From: Mycobacterium paragordonae
GTDB lineage: Bacteria > Actinomycetota > Actinomycetes > Mycobacteriales > Mycobacteriaceae
Direction: 5' to 3'
DNA length: 64,000 nucleotides
Assembly: GCF_003614435.1 (NCBI RefSeq)
Contig: NZ_CP025546.1
Span: 4,836,001 to 4,900,000 of the forward strand
In this document: piece after piece, positions 49,206 to 57,167 of the stretch
Numbering within the stretch: the first letter of the stretch is position 1
How the letters are laid out: each line of letters opens with the position of its first letter
Position numbers and translations under genes: made by a program
Notes under the pieces: model-generated
What the model was told of the DNA's origin: nothing
The model's database searches: none
Seen by the model: only the letters and a program-made list of their open reading frames with translations

Positions 49206-49976
49206 GTGAAACGCACCGCGTTGAGCCGAGTCGCCAGTCTCGATCTGGTCGATCTGCAAGCAGTCAGCGACAGTCTCGGGCGGGACTTCCTACCGCACCC
49301 GTTTGTCGTGACTCGGCCGTCACGCTTCGGCAGTTTCCAGGAGTACCAGGCCTATGTGGCGGCAATACCCGAACGGCTCGCCCACGGCGATCTTCGGGAC
49401 ACGAGCAGATGGCTCACCTCGTACGTGCAGGCCGATATCCGGGTCGAATGCGTTGTCAGCATCGTGGGCTCGCAACGAGGACGGATACTGGCACATCGCC
49501 ACGGTCAACTGGGATTCATCGCCGCCCAGAACTCGGCGGACCATTGTGTCGACATCTTCGAAGTCCCCCCTTATGAACTCGGCTCGGCAGTAGCCGGTTC
49601 ACTCGCACATACGCAGCCCGGCATGCACCCACGAATCGTGATTCCCGATTTAGTGCGGCAACCACCTCAGCGCGGCATACCCGTTGAAGGGAATTCGGCA
49701 GTCCTGCAACGTGATAGCACATCGGGACTATCGTCGATATCTCGGACCGCGGTGACGCGGTACACCCGCATTCAAAGTCGCTGGCAGCCGGCGCGAGACT
49801 GGGGATTCGACCGTCGCAAGACCACTGTCGCGTGCTTAGCAGTCAAGAACGACGGCGACTACATCTACTCGCCAGCGTTCGACTACTTGACGCCGATGAC
49901 CGTGCAAAACCTTCGCGACCGGATCGACGCCATGATCGCCGAGGACATTGCAAAGCTGCGTGAGTCGCGTCGCTGA
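49206..49976 (+). CDS. Second EspG-like chaperone
   Basis: The 256-residue protein fits the EspG family (ESX-secretion associated): 'LDLVDLQAVSDSLGRDFLPHPFV', 'VECVVSIVGSQRGRILAHRHGQLGFIAAQ' and a C-terminal amphipathic region. It is the only chaperone-like gene beside the EspB/PPE-like gene, which starts the same way as PPE-EspG pairs do. It may be specific for 47799-49184. GTG 49206 is used. It is convergent with the beta-propeller gene, 6 bp away. Confidence 0.68.
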   Translation: MKRTALSRVASLDLVDLQAVSDSLGRDFLPHPFVVTRPSRFGSFQEYQAYVAAIPERLAHGDLRDTSRWLTSYVQADIRVECVVSIVGSQRGRILAHRHGQLGFIAAQNSADHCVDIFEVPPYELGSAVAGSLAHTQPGMHPRIVIPDLVRQPPQRGIPVEGNSAVLQRDSTSGLSSISRTAVTRYTRIQSRWQPARDWGFDRRKTTVACLAVKNDGDYIYSPAFDYLTPMTVQNLRDRIDAMIAEDIAKLRESRR

Positions 49977-49982
49977 GGACCG

Positions 49983-51470
49983 CTACTTCGGAGGTTCCCG
50001 CAGCGAAGAGACCGTGTCCCGGTCATGGTCCACTTGGATCAGGCCGGTGCCGACCTTGTGGATCCAGGTCTTTCCGGTTATCTCCCACTGTGTTTGGCAG
50101 TTTGTGGCGTCGATGGCCACGTAGTGGGACCCGTCGCCGCTATGACTGTTCGTGACCACCACGGTTCCATCGGAGGCGGCGTAGTCGGGCCCCAGGGCCA
50201 TGGTGCAGGTGGCACCGGGCGTTGCGGTGCGCAGGTCCCATTGCTGCCAGGCTGCTTTACCGCCGTCGCCGCTGCCCGCGGTCCTGATGTACACCTTGGG
50301 GCCGATGGTTTCGAAATCGGCGGCGAGACCGCGCGACGGGATCGTCGCGACGAGTTTGCCTGCCGCATCGTAGATCTGAAAGTTGGCTCCGACCACGAGC
50401 GTCAGCATCGCGGCGTTCTGCCGCGGGTAGCTGCGCTCGGGTTCCTGCCGGCCCACTTCACGTCCGGTGGTGTCATACATCCGGGTGCCCGTCGCCGAGC
50501 CCGCGTCGACCTGGTAGGCAAACCCGCCGTTGTACACGACGGCCGACTCCAGTCGCGTGCCCGAAGGCGGCGTGGGCGTCAGGTCTTTGCCGTCAACAAC
50601 CGAGAAGACCTGATCTCCCCGGTTATCGCCGGGAGATTTCACCGGTTGTACGGCGAGGGTCAACGGCGGGATGTCGGAATTCCACGCCCCCGGAACGCTG
50701 ATCTGCCCGCTGCCGGGCAGGAACCAGGTCAGCTCGGCGTGTGCGCCGACACCGTGCAGGCCCTCTCCGGGGCGGGCGGCCACCAAATACGAAGGGCCAT
50801 ATTTGTAACCGACCGCCTCGAGCTGCATGCCGCCGCCAATGATGCTGGGATTGAGGGTGTTTGGTCCGTGATACGTCAGGACGCCGTGATCGAGATCGAT
50901 CACCCATGCTCCCGGTGGCGGGAGATGCGCTTCCTGGCCTTCGGTGCGGCTCGTGCAGACGGCCACCGCAGGACCATTGCTATGGCAATCCGAGTTGGTG
51001 CCGAAGAAGCCCGGCAGCGCCAGCGGCGGGAAAAGCCTGCTGCCAGTTGTGGTTTCGAGGCCGTACAGCCAACCCGTCGGATTGTGGCAGGACTTGTCGC
51101 AGCCCTCCAGGGTGATGAAGTAGGCCTTGGTGCCGTTGCGGGAGAACAGGTCTCCGACCTTGACGCCGGGAGGCAGTCCGATGTCAGCGCCGCTGACCTG
51201 CCAACCCGGCACCGGTTGGCGATTCAGCGGAAACGACACCAGCAGGTCTTGCGGTGTCCCGATAGGCGGGCGCCCAGCGGGCGCCTCGGCGCCATGGCTT
51301 GGCGCGTGGCGGCGCAGCACAACGACGATAACTACCGCGACTACCGCAATCACCACGACAACCGCCGCGCCGATCCACCAGAATCGCCGCGCGCGAGGCT
51401 GCGGTGACGGCGGTTGCTCTACCCACCGAAAACCGTCCGGGGGCAATGACGAACCCGGCACCGTCACCAC
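49983..51470 (-). CDS. Membrane-anchored beta-propeller-like protein, cassette copy A
   Basis: The 495-residue protein has a Pro-rich cytosolic head with 'PPDGFRWVE', one transmembrane helix (about residues 32-54), then a large extracytoplasmic domain of repeated strands with Asp/Gly turns ('YGLETTTGSRLF', 'WVIDLDHGVLTYHG', 'RMYDTTGREVG'). This is the look of a PQQ-like beta-propeller with paired cysteines. It is closely related to 52942-54441. Translation starts at GTG 51470 or 51467 after AGGAAGG. The function is unknown. Confidence 0.7.
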   Translation of the reverse strand: MVTVPGSSLPPDGFRWVEQPPSPQPRARRFWWIGAAVVVVIAVVAVVIVVVLRRHAPSHGAEAPAGRPPIGTPQDLLVSFPLNRQPVPGWQVSGADIGLPPGVKVGDLFSRNGTKAYFITLEGCDKSCHNPTGWLYGLETTTGSRLFPPLALPGFFGTNSDCHSNGPAVAVCTSRTEGQEAHLPPPGAWVIDLDHGVLTYHGPNTLNPSIIGGGMQLEAVGYKYGPSYLVAARPGEGLHGVGAHAELTWFLPGSGQISVPGAWNSDIPPLTLAVQPVKSPGDNRGDQVFSVVDGKDLTPTPPSGTRLESAVVYNGGFAYQVDAGSATGTRMYDTTGREVGRQEPERSYPRQNAAMLTLVVGANFQIYDAAGKLVATIPSRGLAADFETIGPKVYIRTAGSGDGGKAAWQQWDLRTATPGATCTMALGPDYAASDGTVVVTNSHSGDGSHYVAIDATNCQTQWEITGKTWIHKVGTGLIQVDHDRDTVSSLREPPK

Positions 51471-51504
51471 CCTTCCTTCGACAGTGTCTTGGCGATCACG
51501 CTAG

Positions 51505-51990
51505 TCATGGCACCGGGGCCGAAGCGATCCGGCAGACCTGCAATTCGCCCCGCCGCACTCCAAGCACGAACTGAACACTGACGTCATTGTCGAAGTGAGT
51601 GCTCAAGGTCCATAGCGACTCGTGACGGCCGAGTGCCCCAGTGGAGACGACGTGCATCGGCTTGCCGAGCGGTTCCCTCCGCCGGACCGCATTGACCTCG
51701 GCGGTCACGGTGCCCTCGTTGTCCGGACAGGTCAGCGCCTCGAGGTTGGCCCGGTTTCGTGCGTTGCGTTCGCGCACCCATGCCCGCACCGTGCTGTCGG
51801 CAGCCTCGTAAGCCTGCGCTTCGCTCATCGAGTCGCCGACCGCCCTCGGCCGCAATGTCGGCCCGTCGTCCGGGTCTCGACCGACGACCGCGAACACCAA
51901 CAGCGCGACCGAGGACGCAGCCGTGAAAACCCAGAACCACAACATCATTCGCGCCCGGCGCCGGGACCCACCCGGCTCAGCGCCGGCCAT
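51505..51990 (-). CDS. Small single-pass membrane protein, cassette copy A
   Basis: The 161-residue protein has a basic head, a transmembrane helix (about 15-36) and an external domain with two cysteines ('NLEALTCPDNEG' and 'GELQVCRIASAPVP'), probably a disulfide. The domain pattern ('SEAQAYEAADSTVRAWVRER') resembles NTF2/DUF4878-like lumazine-type small domains. It overlaps the upstream gene by 14 bp and is paralogous to 54643-55128. Confidence 0.65.
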   Translation of the reverse strand: MAGAEPGGSRRRARMMLWFWVFTAASSVALLVFAVVGRDPDDGPTLRPRAVGDSMSEAQAYEAADSTVRAWVRERNARNRANLEALTCPDNEGTVTAEVNAVRRREPLGKPMHVVSTGALGRHESLWTLSTHFDNDVSVQFVLGVRRGELQVCRIASAPVP

Positions 51991-52780
51991 CGCACACCTT
52001 GAGCCTGCCGCCCTCGTCGGCGAAGGTCACCGTCTCGAAGAAGAACCCGCCGCGGGACTGCGCCTCCTCGACTTCGCGCTTCATCCGGTCGTCGATCGGC
52101 CGGATCCGCACCGCCACTTTCACCCAGACGGTCGCACCGTCGTCGCGGAACTGGGTCAACGCATCGGGGAAGATGAGGCCCTGATCCTGTCCGTAGTACG
52201 CGATGGTGTTGATCCAGTCGACGAGCGACTGCGTGGGATGAGCGCAGGCCAAATCCCGCATTCGTGCGGCGTCACCGTGGTCTTCGGCGGCATACCAGTC
52301 CTCGAGCACCGCGAACGCAGCCTTGGCGCGTGCCGGGGGTGGCACGGCGAGTACCCCCAGGCGAGGCGGCTCCGACCGCCGCCAACCGACAGCGAACACC
52401 ACCGCGGCAGCGACCAGGCACGCCAGCGTGATGACCGCCAGCACGCGCTGCGGCCACCTGCTCGAAACAACAAGTGAGTCAACATCTTTTCGCATCGACA
52501 GGGTTCCGTCGACCCCGCAGTCGATCGACAGGCGCCGCCACGACGACCCACTGGACACCGCCTGACGGTGGTATTCGCTGAGCGCTTCGACCGCCTGGGG
52601 AGGCACCGGCAGCGGCACCGCCCCTCCATCCGCAACTGCCGTCACCTCCGACGACGCGGCGTCGAATGCAATATTCAGGCGCGTCCAGCCCGGCGGCGTT
52701 TCGCTGAGCACCAGGGCAACTGCCTGCTCTACCAGGCGTCTATCATCGACCGCTCCCCCACCAGCGGCGCCGACTTTCAC
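51977..52780 (-). CDS. Membrane protein with immunity-like head, cassette copy A
   Basis: The 267-residue protein has an N-terminal cytosolic domain (about 15-100: 'PPGWTRLNIAFDAASSEVTAV', 'GSSWRRLSIDCGVDGTLSMR') that shares the PPGW...WWRL...DGxL pattern with the middle domain of 45025-46548. A transmembrane helix (about 110-132) and an external NTF2-like domain with two cysteines follow. The GTG at 52780 is preceded by a segment also found before copy B. The shared domain links this cassette to the toxin/immunity island. Confidence 0.65.
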   Translation of the reverse strand: MKVGAAGGGAVDDRRLVEQAVALVLSETPPGWTRLNIAFDAASSEVTAVADGGAVPLPVPPQAVEALSEYHRQAVSSGSSWRRLSIDCGVDGTLSMRKDVDSLVVSSRWPQRVLAVITLACLVAAAVVFAVGWRRSEPPRLGVLAVPPPARAKAAFAVLEDWYAAEDHGDAARMRDLACAHPTQSLVDWINTIAYYGQDQGLIFPDALTQFRDDGATVWVKVAVRIRPIDDRMKREVEEAQSRGGFFFETVTFADEGGRLKVCDGRR

Positions 52781-52810
52781 GTCCCGAGCCTATCGAACAG
52801 CATTGGGGTC

Positions 52811-52828
52811 ACCTCATTCTCACAGCGT
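52811..52828 (-). promoter_or_regulatory. Shared upstream element of cassette copy A
   Basis: On the minus strand ACGCTGTGAGAATGAGGT lies 31-48 bp upstream of the start at 52780. The identical 18 bp occurs at 56003-56020 at exactly the same distance from the copy B start. TGTGAGAAT resembles an extended -10 element. Confidence 0.5.
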
Positions 52829-52941
52829 TCGTCACGTCACAGAACGCACTCAATCCGCTCGTCGCGCTTGCGCTCGGCGCCGCGGCCTGGATCGGTGGCG
52901 TCGGGCAGTGGATCAAGAATCTCTAGCCGGGCGACGCGCGG

Positions 52942-54441
52942 TCAGGCCGGTGGGCGTAGCCACGTCATGACATTGCTGCCTTTGTCGATCTGCAGGAGTC
53001 CGGTTCCGACTTTCCAGATCTGCAGTTTGGCGTCGGCGGGGGTTTGCCACAGGACCTGACACGTGGCGGCGTCGGTGACCTCGAATTGTCCGGAGAGTTC
53101 CTCGGTCTCGGTCAGGATGTTCGCGCCGTCGGAGGCGACGTACGTGCCACCACCGGAAGGACCCGTGCCCTTGAGTTGCCAGCCTGTGCAGGTTGGCCCG
53201 GGTTGCCCGGTCATCAAATCGAATTGTTGCCAACGTTTTTGACTCGGCTCGCCGATGTTCACGTAGAGCTTGGTGCCGATGGTGCGCAGATCCGGGGCGA
53301 CCTCCGGGGCGGCGAACTGGCTGAGTTGTCTGCCGTCGGCGGTGTAGACCTGAAAGGTGCCATCGGCTGCGATGATCGGCATGGCCGGGTTGTTCAGCAA
53401 CTTCACGAACGACGTGCCGAATGGGCGATCACTGATGAGCGTGCCCTTGGTGTCGTAGAACCGCACGCCGGTGGCCCGGGTGCCGGGGTTCTGGTACGCG
53501 TAGGCGAAACCGCCGTTGTACACGACGGCCCGGCTTAGGGCGGCTCCCGCCGGAGGCGCGGGAGTCAGGTCGGTGCCGTCGATGACCGAGAACACCCGGT
53601 CGGAGTCATTGCCGCCGCCCGTCGAGACGGCGATCGGGGTCGCCGGTATATCGTCGGCCACCTCATTGTCGCCGGGCGACAGGAAGCCGGTTCCGGGAAC
53701 GAACCACGTGCGTTCGGTGTGCGAACCCATGCCGTAGACACCTTTGCCCCGGACGGTCGAGACCAGGCGACTCTGCCCGACGCTGGTGCCGACCGGATGA
53801 GCCTCGGGTTGTCCCGCGTATGCGCTGTAAGCAACATCGGTGGGTCCGGTGAAGGTCAGCTTGCCGTGGTCCAGATCGATAACCCAAGCCGTCAGCGGCG
53901 GGTCAGCCTTCAGACACACGGCTGTCGTCGGCCCGTTGCCGAAACACGTCACCGCGAACTGGTAGTTCGGTAACTGCACGGGATTGAACAACCGGGTGCC
54001 GGTTCGGGTGTCGACGCCGTACACCCAGGCTGCCTGCGGCCGGCACCGACCCGAACAGTGCAGATCCACGAACTGGGACAGGAAGTACGCCTTGTCCCCC
54101 GCGCTGGCGAACAGATCGCCCAGCGGCGCATCGGCCGGCAACCCCAGTTCGGCGGCTTTGGACTGCCAGACCGTTGTCAGCGGACGGTTCAACGGGAACC
54201 CGATCAGCAGCTCTTTCGGGGTGCCGAGTGGCGGCGCAGACCGCCCGGCGGTTGCCTGCCCGCCGTGGCCCTCTCCTGTCCCGGGGCGCCACATCCACCA
54301 CGCGACCGCAACAATCAGGACCGCCACAACGACAGCGGCGCCAACCCACCACCGACGGCGACGGCGCTGTGCCGCCGGACCGCTCGACCCGGATGAGTCG
54401 ACCCAGCGATAGCCCCCCGGCGGTGCACCCGCACCCGACAC
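52942..54441 (-). CDS. Membrane-anchored beta-propeller-like protein, cassette copy B
   Basis: The 499-residue paralog of 49983-51470 has the same head ('PPGGYRWVD'), a transmembrane helix (about 35-54) and an extracytoplasmic propeller domain ('YGVDTRTGTRLF', 'WVIDLDHGKLTF', 'RFYDTKGTLI'). It has matching cysteines ('LHCSGRCRPQ') and the same C-terminal end ('VGTGLLQIDKGSNVMTWLR'). The GTG at 54441 is used. A 201-bp gap with no gene separates it from 54643-55128, longer than the 34 bp in copy A. Confidence 0.7.
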   Translation of the reverse strand: MSGAGAPPGGYRWVDSSGSSGPAAQRRRRRWWVGAAVVVAVLIVAVAWWMWRPGTGEGHGGQATAGRSAPPLGTPKELLIGFPLNRPLTTVWQSKAAELGLPADAPLGDLFASAGDKAYFLSQFVDLHCSGRCRPQAAWVYGVDTRTGTRLFNPVQLPNYQFAVTCFGNGPTTAVCLKADPPLTAWVIDLDHGKLTFTGPTDVAYSAYAGQPEAHPVGTSVGQSRLVSTVRGKGVYGMGSHTERTWFVPGTGFLSPGDNEVADDIPATPIAVSTGGGNDSDRVFSVIDGTDLTPAPPAGAALSRAVVYNGGFAYAYQNPGTRATGVRFYDTKGTLISDRPFGTSFVKLLNNPAMPIIAADGTFQVYTADGRQLSQFAAPEVAPDLRTIGTKLYVNIGEPSQKRWQQFDLMTGQPGPTCTGWQLKGTGPSGGGTYVASDGANILTETEELSGQFEVTDAATCQVLWQTPADAKLQIWKVGTGLLQIDKGSNVMTWLRPPA

Positions 54442-54642
54442 CCGACACCTCCCGCCCCGGCAATGACGTCACGGCCAGGCTAACTACACCACGCCGCCAC
54501 TCGGCAGCTACGCAGATTTGCCGATCAAATGCCGGCGGCGCTCGCTTCAGCTGAGATGAGGATTGGGGTGTCGAGCAACAAAGAAGTGGGTTGGTCTTTA
54601 TCGCCGTGCTGCGGCAGTCGCGGGATTTATGAGACGCGGGCC

Positions 54643-55128
54643 CTACGGAATCGGAGCCGAATCTGCTTGGCACACCAGGAGTTCGCCGTTTCGAATCCGA
54701 AAGGTGAACATCTCGCCACCGCCGCCGGCGTGGAAGACGTCGAGTGTCCAGACCGGGCCGTCGCGGGTGAATCTCGCGACCGCGGACGGCTCGAACTTCT
54801 GAAACGGTTCACCATTTCGGACGAAGCCGATCTCGCGTGCCAACGCCCCATCGCGGGTTTCACTGCACGACAACGCTTCCAGGTTGGCCAGGTGACGGTC
54901 GTTGCGCTCTCGCATCCATACCCGTGCGGTGTTGGCGGCGACCGCGCGGGCCTCGTCATCGGACATCGATTCACTCGCAGCCATCGGTCGCAGGCTCGGC
55001 CCATCACCGTGGGCACGACCGAGGATGGCGACTAGCAACAGCGCTGACGACGCCACCGCTGCAACCGCCCAGATCACGATCCAGACCCGATCACGCCGGC
55101 GGTCCCGCGTCCCGTTTGCATTCCTCAT
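54643..55128 (-). CDS. Small single-pass membrane protein, cassette copy B
   Basis: A 161-residue paralog of 51505-51990, of identical length. It has a basic head, one transmembrane helix (about 16-37), the same 'DGPSLRPMAASESMSDDEA' segment and two cysteines near 'EALSCSETRDG' and 'GELLVCQADSAPIP'. It follows 55145-55972 by 16 bp. Confidence 0.65.
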   Translation of the reverse strand: MRNANGTRDRRRDRVWIVIWAVAAVASSALLLVAILGRAHGDGPSLRPMAASESMSDDEARAVAANTARVWMRERNDRHLANLEALSCSETRDGALAREIGFVRNGEPFQKFEPSAVARFTRDGPVWTLDVFHAGGGGEMFTFRIRNGELLVCQADSAPIP

Positions 55129-55144
55129 CGCCCCGATCCGCCCG

Positions 55145-55972
55145 TCACCATGTCAGTGGCGGCGTGTCTGCGTCGCACACTTTCCATGCACCGCTTTCCT
55201 GCACGAGCGTGTACGAATCGAAGAAAAAACCGCCATGCTTCAGGTTCTCTTCGACTGCGTTCCGCTGCCGTTCGCTCAGTGGGTGCACACGCATCGCGAC
55301 CATGGCCCAGACGTGCGCGCCCTCGTCGCGAAAGCCGGTGATCGCTTCCGGGTAGGTGACGCCGTCGCGGATTCCGCTCTGCTCAACGCCTTCGATCTCG
55401 TCCTCGACATTCTTGCCGGGGCGGACGCACGCCAGCGCGCGCATGGCCGCGCCGTCACCGCGATCCTCCGCGTCATACCAGCGCTTGAGCACCTCGAACA
55501 CCTGCCCCTCACGAGGCGACGGCGGAGGCACCGCGATCATCGACGCTCGCGGCGGCGGAGACCACCGCCACCCCACGGCGAACAGCACCGCGGCAGCGGT
55601 CAGACACCCCAGCGTGATGCCCGCCAACACCCGTTGCGGCCAACGGCGCGAACCTGCCTGCCCGGGCGCATCTGTGCGCATCGAGAGCGTCCCGTCGGAT
55701 GCGCAATCGATCCACAGCCGCCGCCACGCCGACCCCCTTGCCGAAGCCTGACGGTGGTATTCGTGCAGCGCCGCAACGGCTTCGGGTGGCACGGCCAAGT
55801 GCGTCGATTCGGCGTCCGCCGTCACCGTAGCCGTGACCGTGGACGACCCTGTGTCGAATTCCACCCGCAGGTGTTTCCATCCGGGCGGCGCCTCGCCCAG
55901 CATCCGCGTGACGGCATCCTCCACGAGTAGACGACCACCTGTGGCTCCCCCACCAGCGGCGCCGACGTTCAC
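55145..55972 (-). CDS. Membrane protein with immunity-like head, cassette copy B
   Basis: A 275-residue paralog of 51977-52780: head domain with 'PPGWKHLRVEFDTGSSTVTATV' split by 'GSAWRRLWIDCASDGTLSMR', a transmembrane helix (about 115-137) and an external NTF2-like domain. The GTG at 55972 is divergent from the TetR-type gene at 56050, and the shared upstream element lies between them. Confidence 0.65.
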   Translation of the reverse strand: MNVGAAGGGATGGRLLVEDAVTRMLGEAPPGWKHLRVEFDTGSSTVTATVTADAESTHLAVPPEAVAALHEYHRQASARGSAWRRLWIDCASDGTLSMRTDAPGQAGSRRWPQRVLAGITLGCLTAAAVLFAVGWRWSPPPRASMIAVPPPSPREGQVFEVLKRWYDAEDRGDGAAMRALACVRPGKNVEDEIEGVEQSGIRDGVTYPEAITGFRDEGAHVWAMVAMRVHPLSERQRNAVEENLKHGGFFFDSYTLVQESGAWKVCDADTPPLTW

Positions 55973-56002
55973 CTCCCGACCCTATCCAAGAGCGTGGCGG
56001 TA

Positions 56003-56020
56003 ACCTCATTCTCACAGCGT
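56003..56020 (-). promoter_or_regulatory. Shared upstream element of cassette copy B
   Basis: The sequence is identical over 18 bp to 52811-52828 and at the same distance (31-48 bp) from its gene. It also lies in the 77-bp divergent region with the TetR-thioesterase gene, whose ribosome site AGGAGA is at 56038-56043. Confidence 0.5.
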
Positions 56021-56049
56021 CCGCCACGTCGCCGAACAGGAGACCGCCC

Positions 56050-57081
56050 ATGACCGGACCCGACGACGAAGCCGAAGTCACCCGCGCCGACCGCTTCATC
56101 AAGACCGCGGTCGAGATCCTGGGTCAGACCGGGCGCACCGACTTCACCGTGCAGGAAGTCGTCGCCCGCTCGAAGACTTCGCTGCGCGCCTTCTACCAAC
56201 ACTTCTCCAGCAAGGACGAACTGCTGCTGGCGCTCTTCGAGCGGACGATGACGCAGGCGGCGCAGACCTGGCGTGCCGAGACCGCGGGACTGGACAGCAC
56301 CGCGGCGCTCAAGCTGATCATCGACCGCGTCGGCGCCCAACCGGAGTCGTCGACGCAGGACAGCCTGAACCGCGCGCTGAGCCTGTACAACCAGAACCTC
56401 GCCGAAACCCGGCCGCGCGAATATGCGAGGGTCCTCTCGCCCCTGCACCGGCTGATGCGCGACATCATCGGCCAGGGCATCACCGAGGGTGTCTTCAACC
56501 CGGGCCTGGACGTCGGCGCCGCGGCCGCGATCGTCATGCAGACCATGGTCGGTGCGCTCCGATTGCATTGGCTCGGAACCGAATTGAACGGGACACCGAT
56601 CGACTCCGGCCAACTGTACGACTTCTGCAGCCGCGCCCTCGGCATCCGCGAAACGGGCGACGAGACGCCGGACCCCACCCTGGCCGAACTCTTCGCCCAG
56701 ATCGGCCTGCGCCCGGCCAGCTTTCATGACGACGGCTTCGCGATGACCATGCCGGTCAGCCCGCAGGTGGTGAACACCTCCGGCGCATTGCAGGGCGGCC
56801 TCATCGCGACCCTGGCCGACGTGGCGGGCGGTCAACTCGGTCTGCAATACCTCCAACCGGGCACCGCCATGACGACCTCCGACCTCGTCATCCGTTACCT
56901 GAGGCCGATCAGGCACGGCTCGGCCCTGGCCGTCCCCAAAGTCCTGCGGGCCGGCCGCCGGTCGCTGGTCATGCAGATCGACATCTACGGCGACAGCGAC
57001 AGTGAGCTGGCGGCCACGGCAACGGTGAATTTCGCCATCGTCGGCCGCCCGGACCCGGACACCGGCTCCATCGACAGCTGA
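56050..57081 (+). CDS. TetR-family regulator fused to a hotdog thioesterase-like domain
   Basis: The 343-residue protein has an N-terminal TetR helix-turn-helix (about 15-65, 'FTVQEVVARSKTSLRAFYQHFSSKDELLLALFE') and the helical ligand domain to about 205. A C-terminal hotdog/PaaI-type domain (about 215-335, 'TSGALQGGLIATLADVAGG', 'YLRPIRHGSALAV') follows. The fusion suggests a regulator that senses or hydrolyses an acyl-CoA directly. TetR proteins alone are about 200 residues. ATG 56050 follows CAGGAGA. A palindrome lies just downstream, before the amidohydrolase gene it probably controls. Confidence 0.85.
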   Translation: MTGPDDEAEVTRADRFIKTAVEILGQTGRTDFTVQEVVARSKTSLRAFYQHFSSKDELLLALFERTMTQAAQTWRAETAGLDSTAALKLIIDRVGAQPESSTQDSLNRALSLYNQNLAETRPREYARVLSPLHRLMRDIIGQGITEGVFNPGLDVGAAAAIVMQTMVGALRLHWLGTELNGTPIDSGQLYDFCSRALGIRETGDETPDPTLAELFAQIGLRPASFHDDGFAMTMPVSPQVVNTSGALQGGLIATLADVAGGQLGLQYLQPGTAMTTSDLVIRYLRPIRHGSALAVPKVLRAGRRSLVMQIDIYGDSDSELAATATVNFAIVGRPDPDTGSIDS

Positions 57082-57116
57082 CCGGCACGCCCGATTGCGG
57101 CACCCCTTGCGAAAAA

Positions 57117-57133
57117 TGGTAACGTCATTACCA
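57117..57133. promoter_or_regulatory. Palindrome TGGTAA-N5-TTACCA, candidate TetR operator
   Basis: The perfect 6-bp arms at 57117-57122 and 57128-57133 stand 36 bp after the TetR-thioesterase stop and 34 bp before the amidohydrolase start. The spacing suits a TetR dimer. Confidence 0.6.
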
Positions 57134-57167
57134 CACAACGAGATCAAGACTTCTACAGGAGATCGCC

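Noticed and set aside
37974..49976. Mobile element carrying the toxin island
   Set aside because: No transposase, integrase, tRNA or flanking repeat was seen, so transfer cannot be supported beyond codon-use hints.
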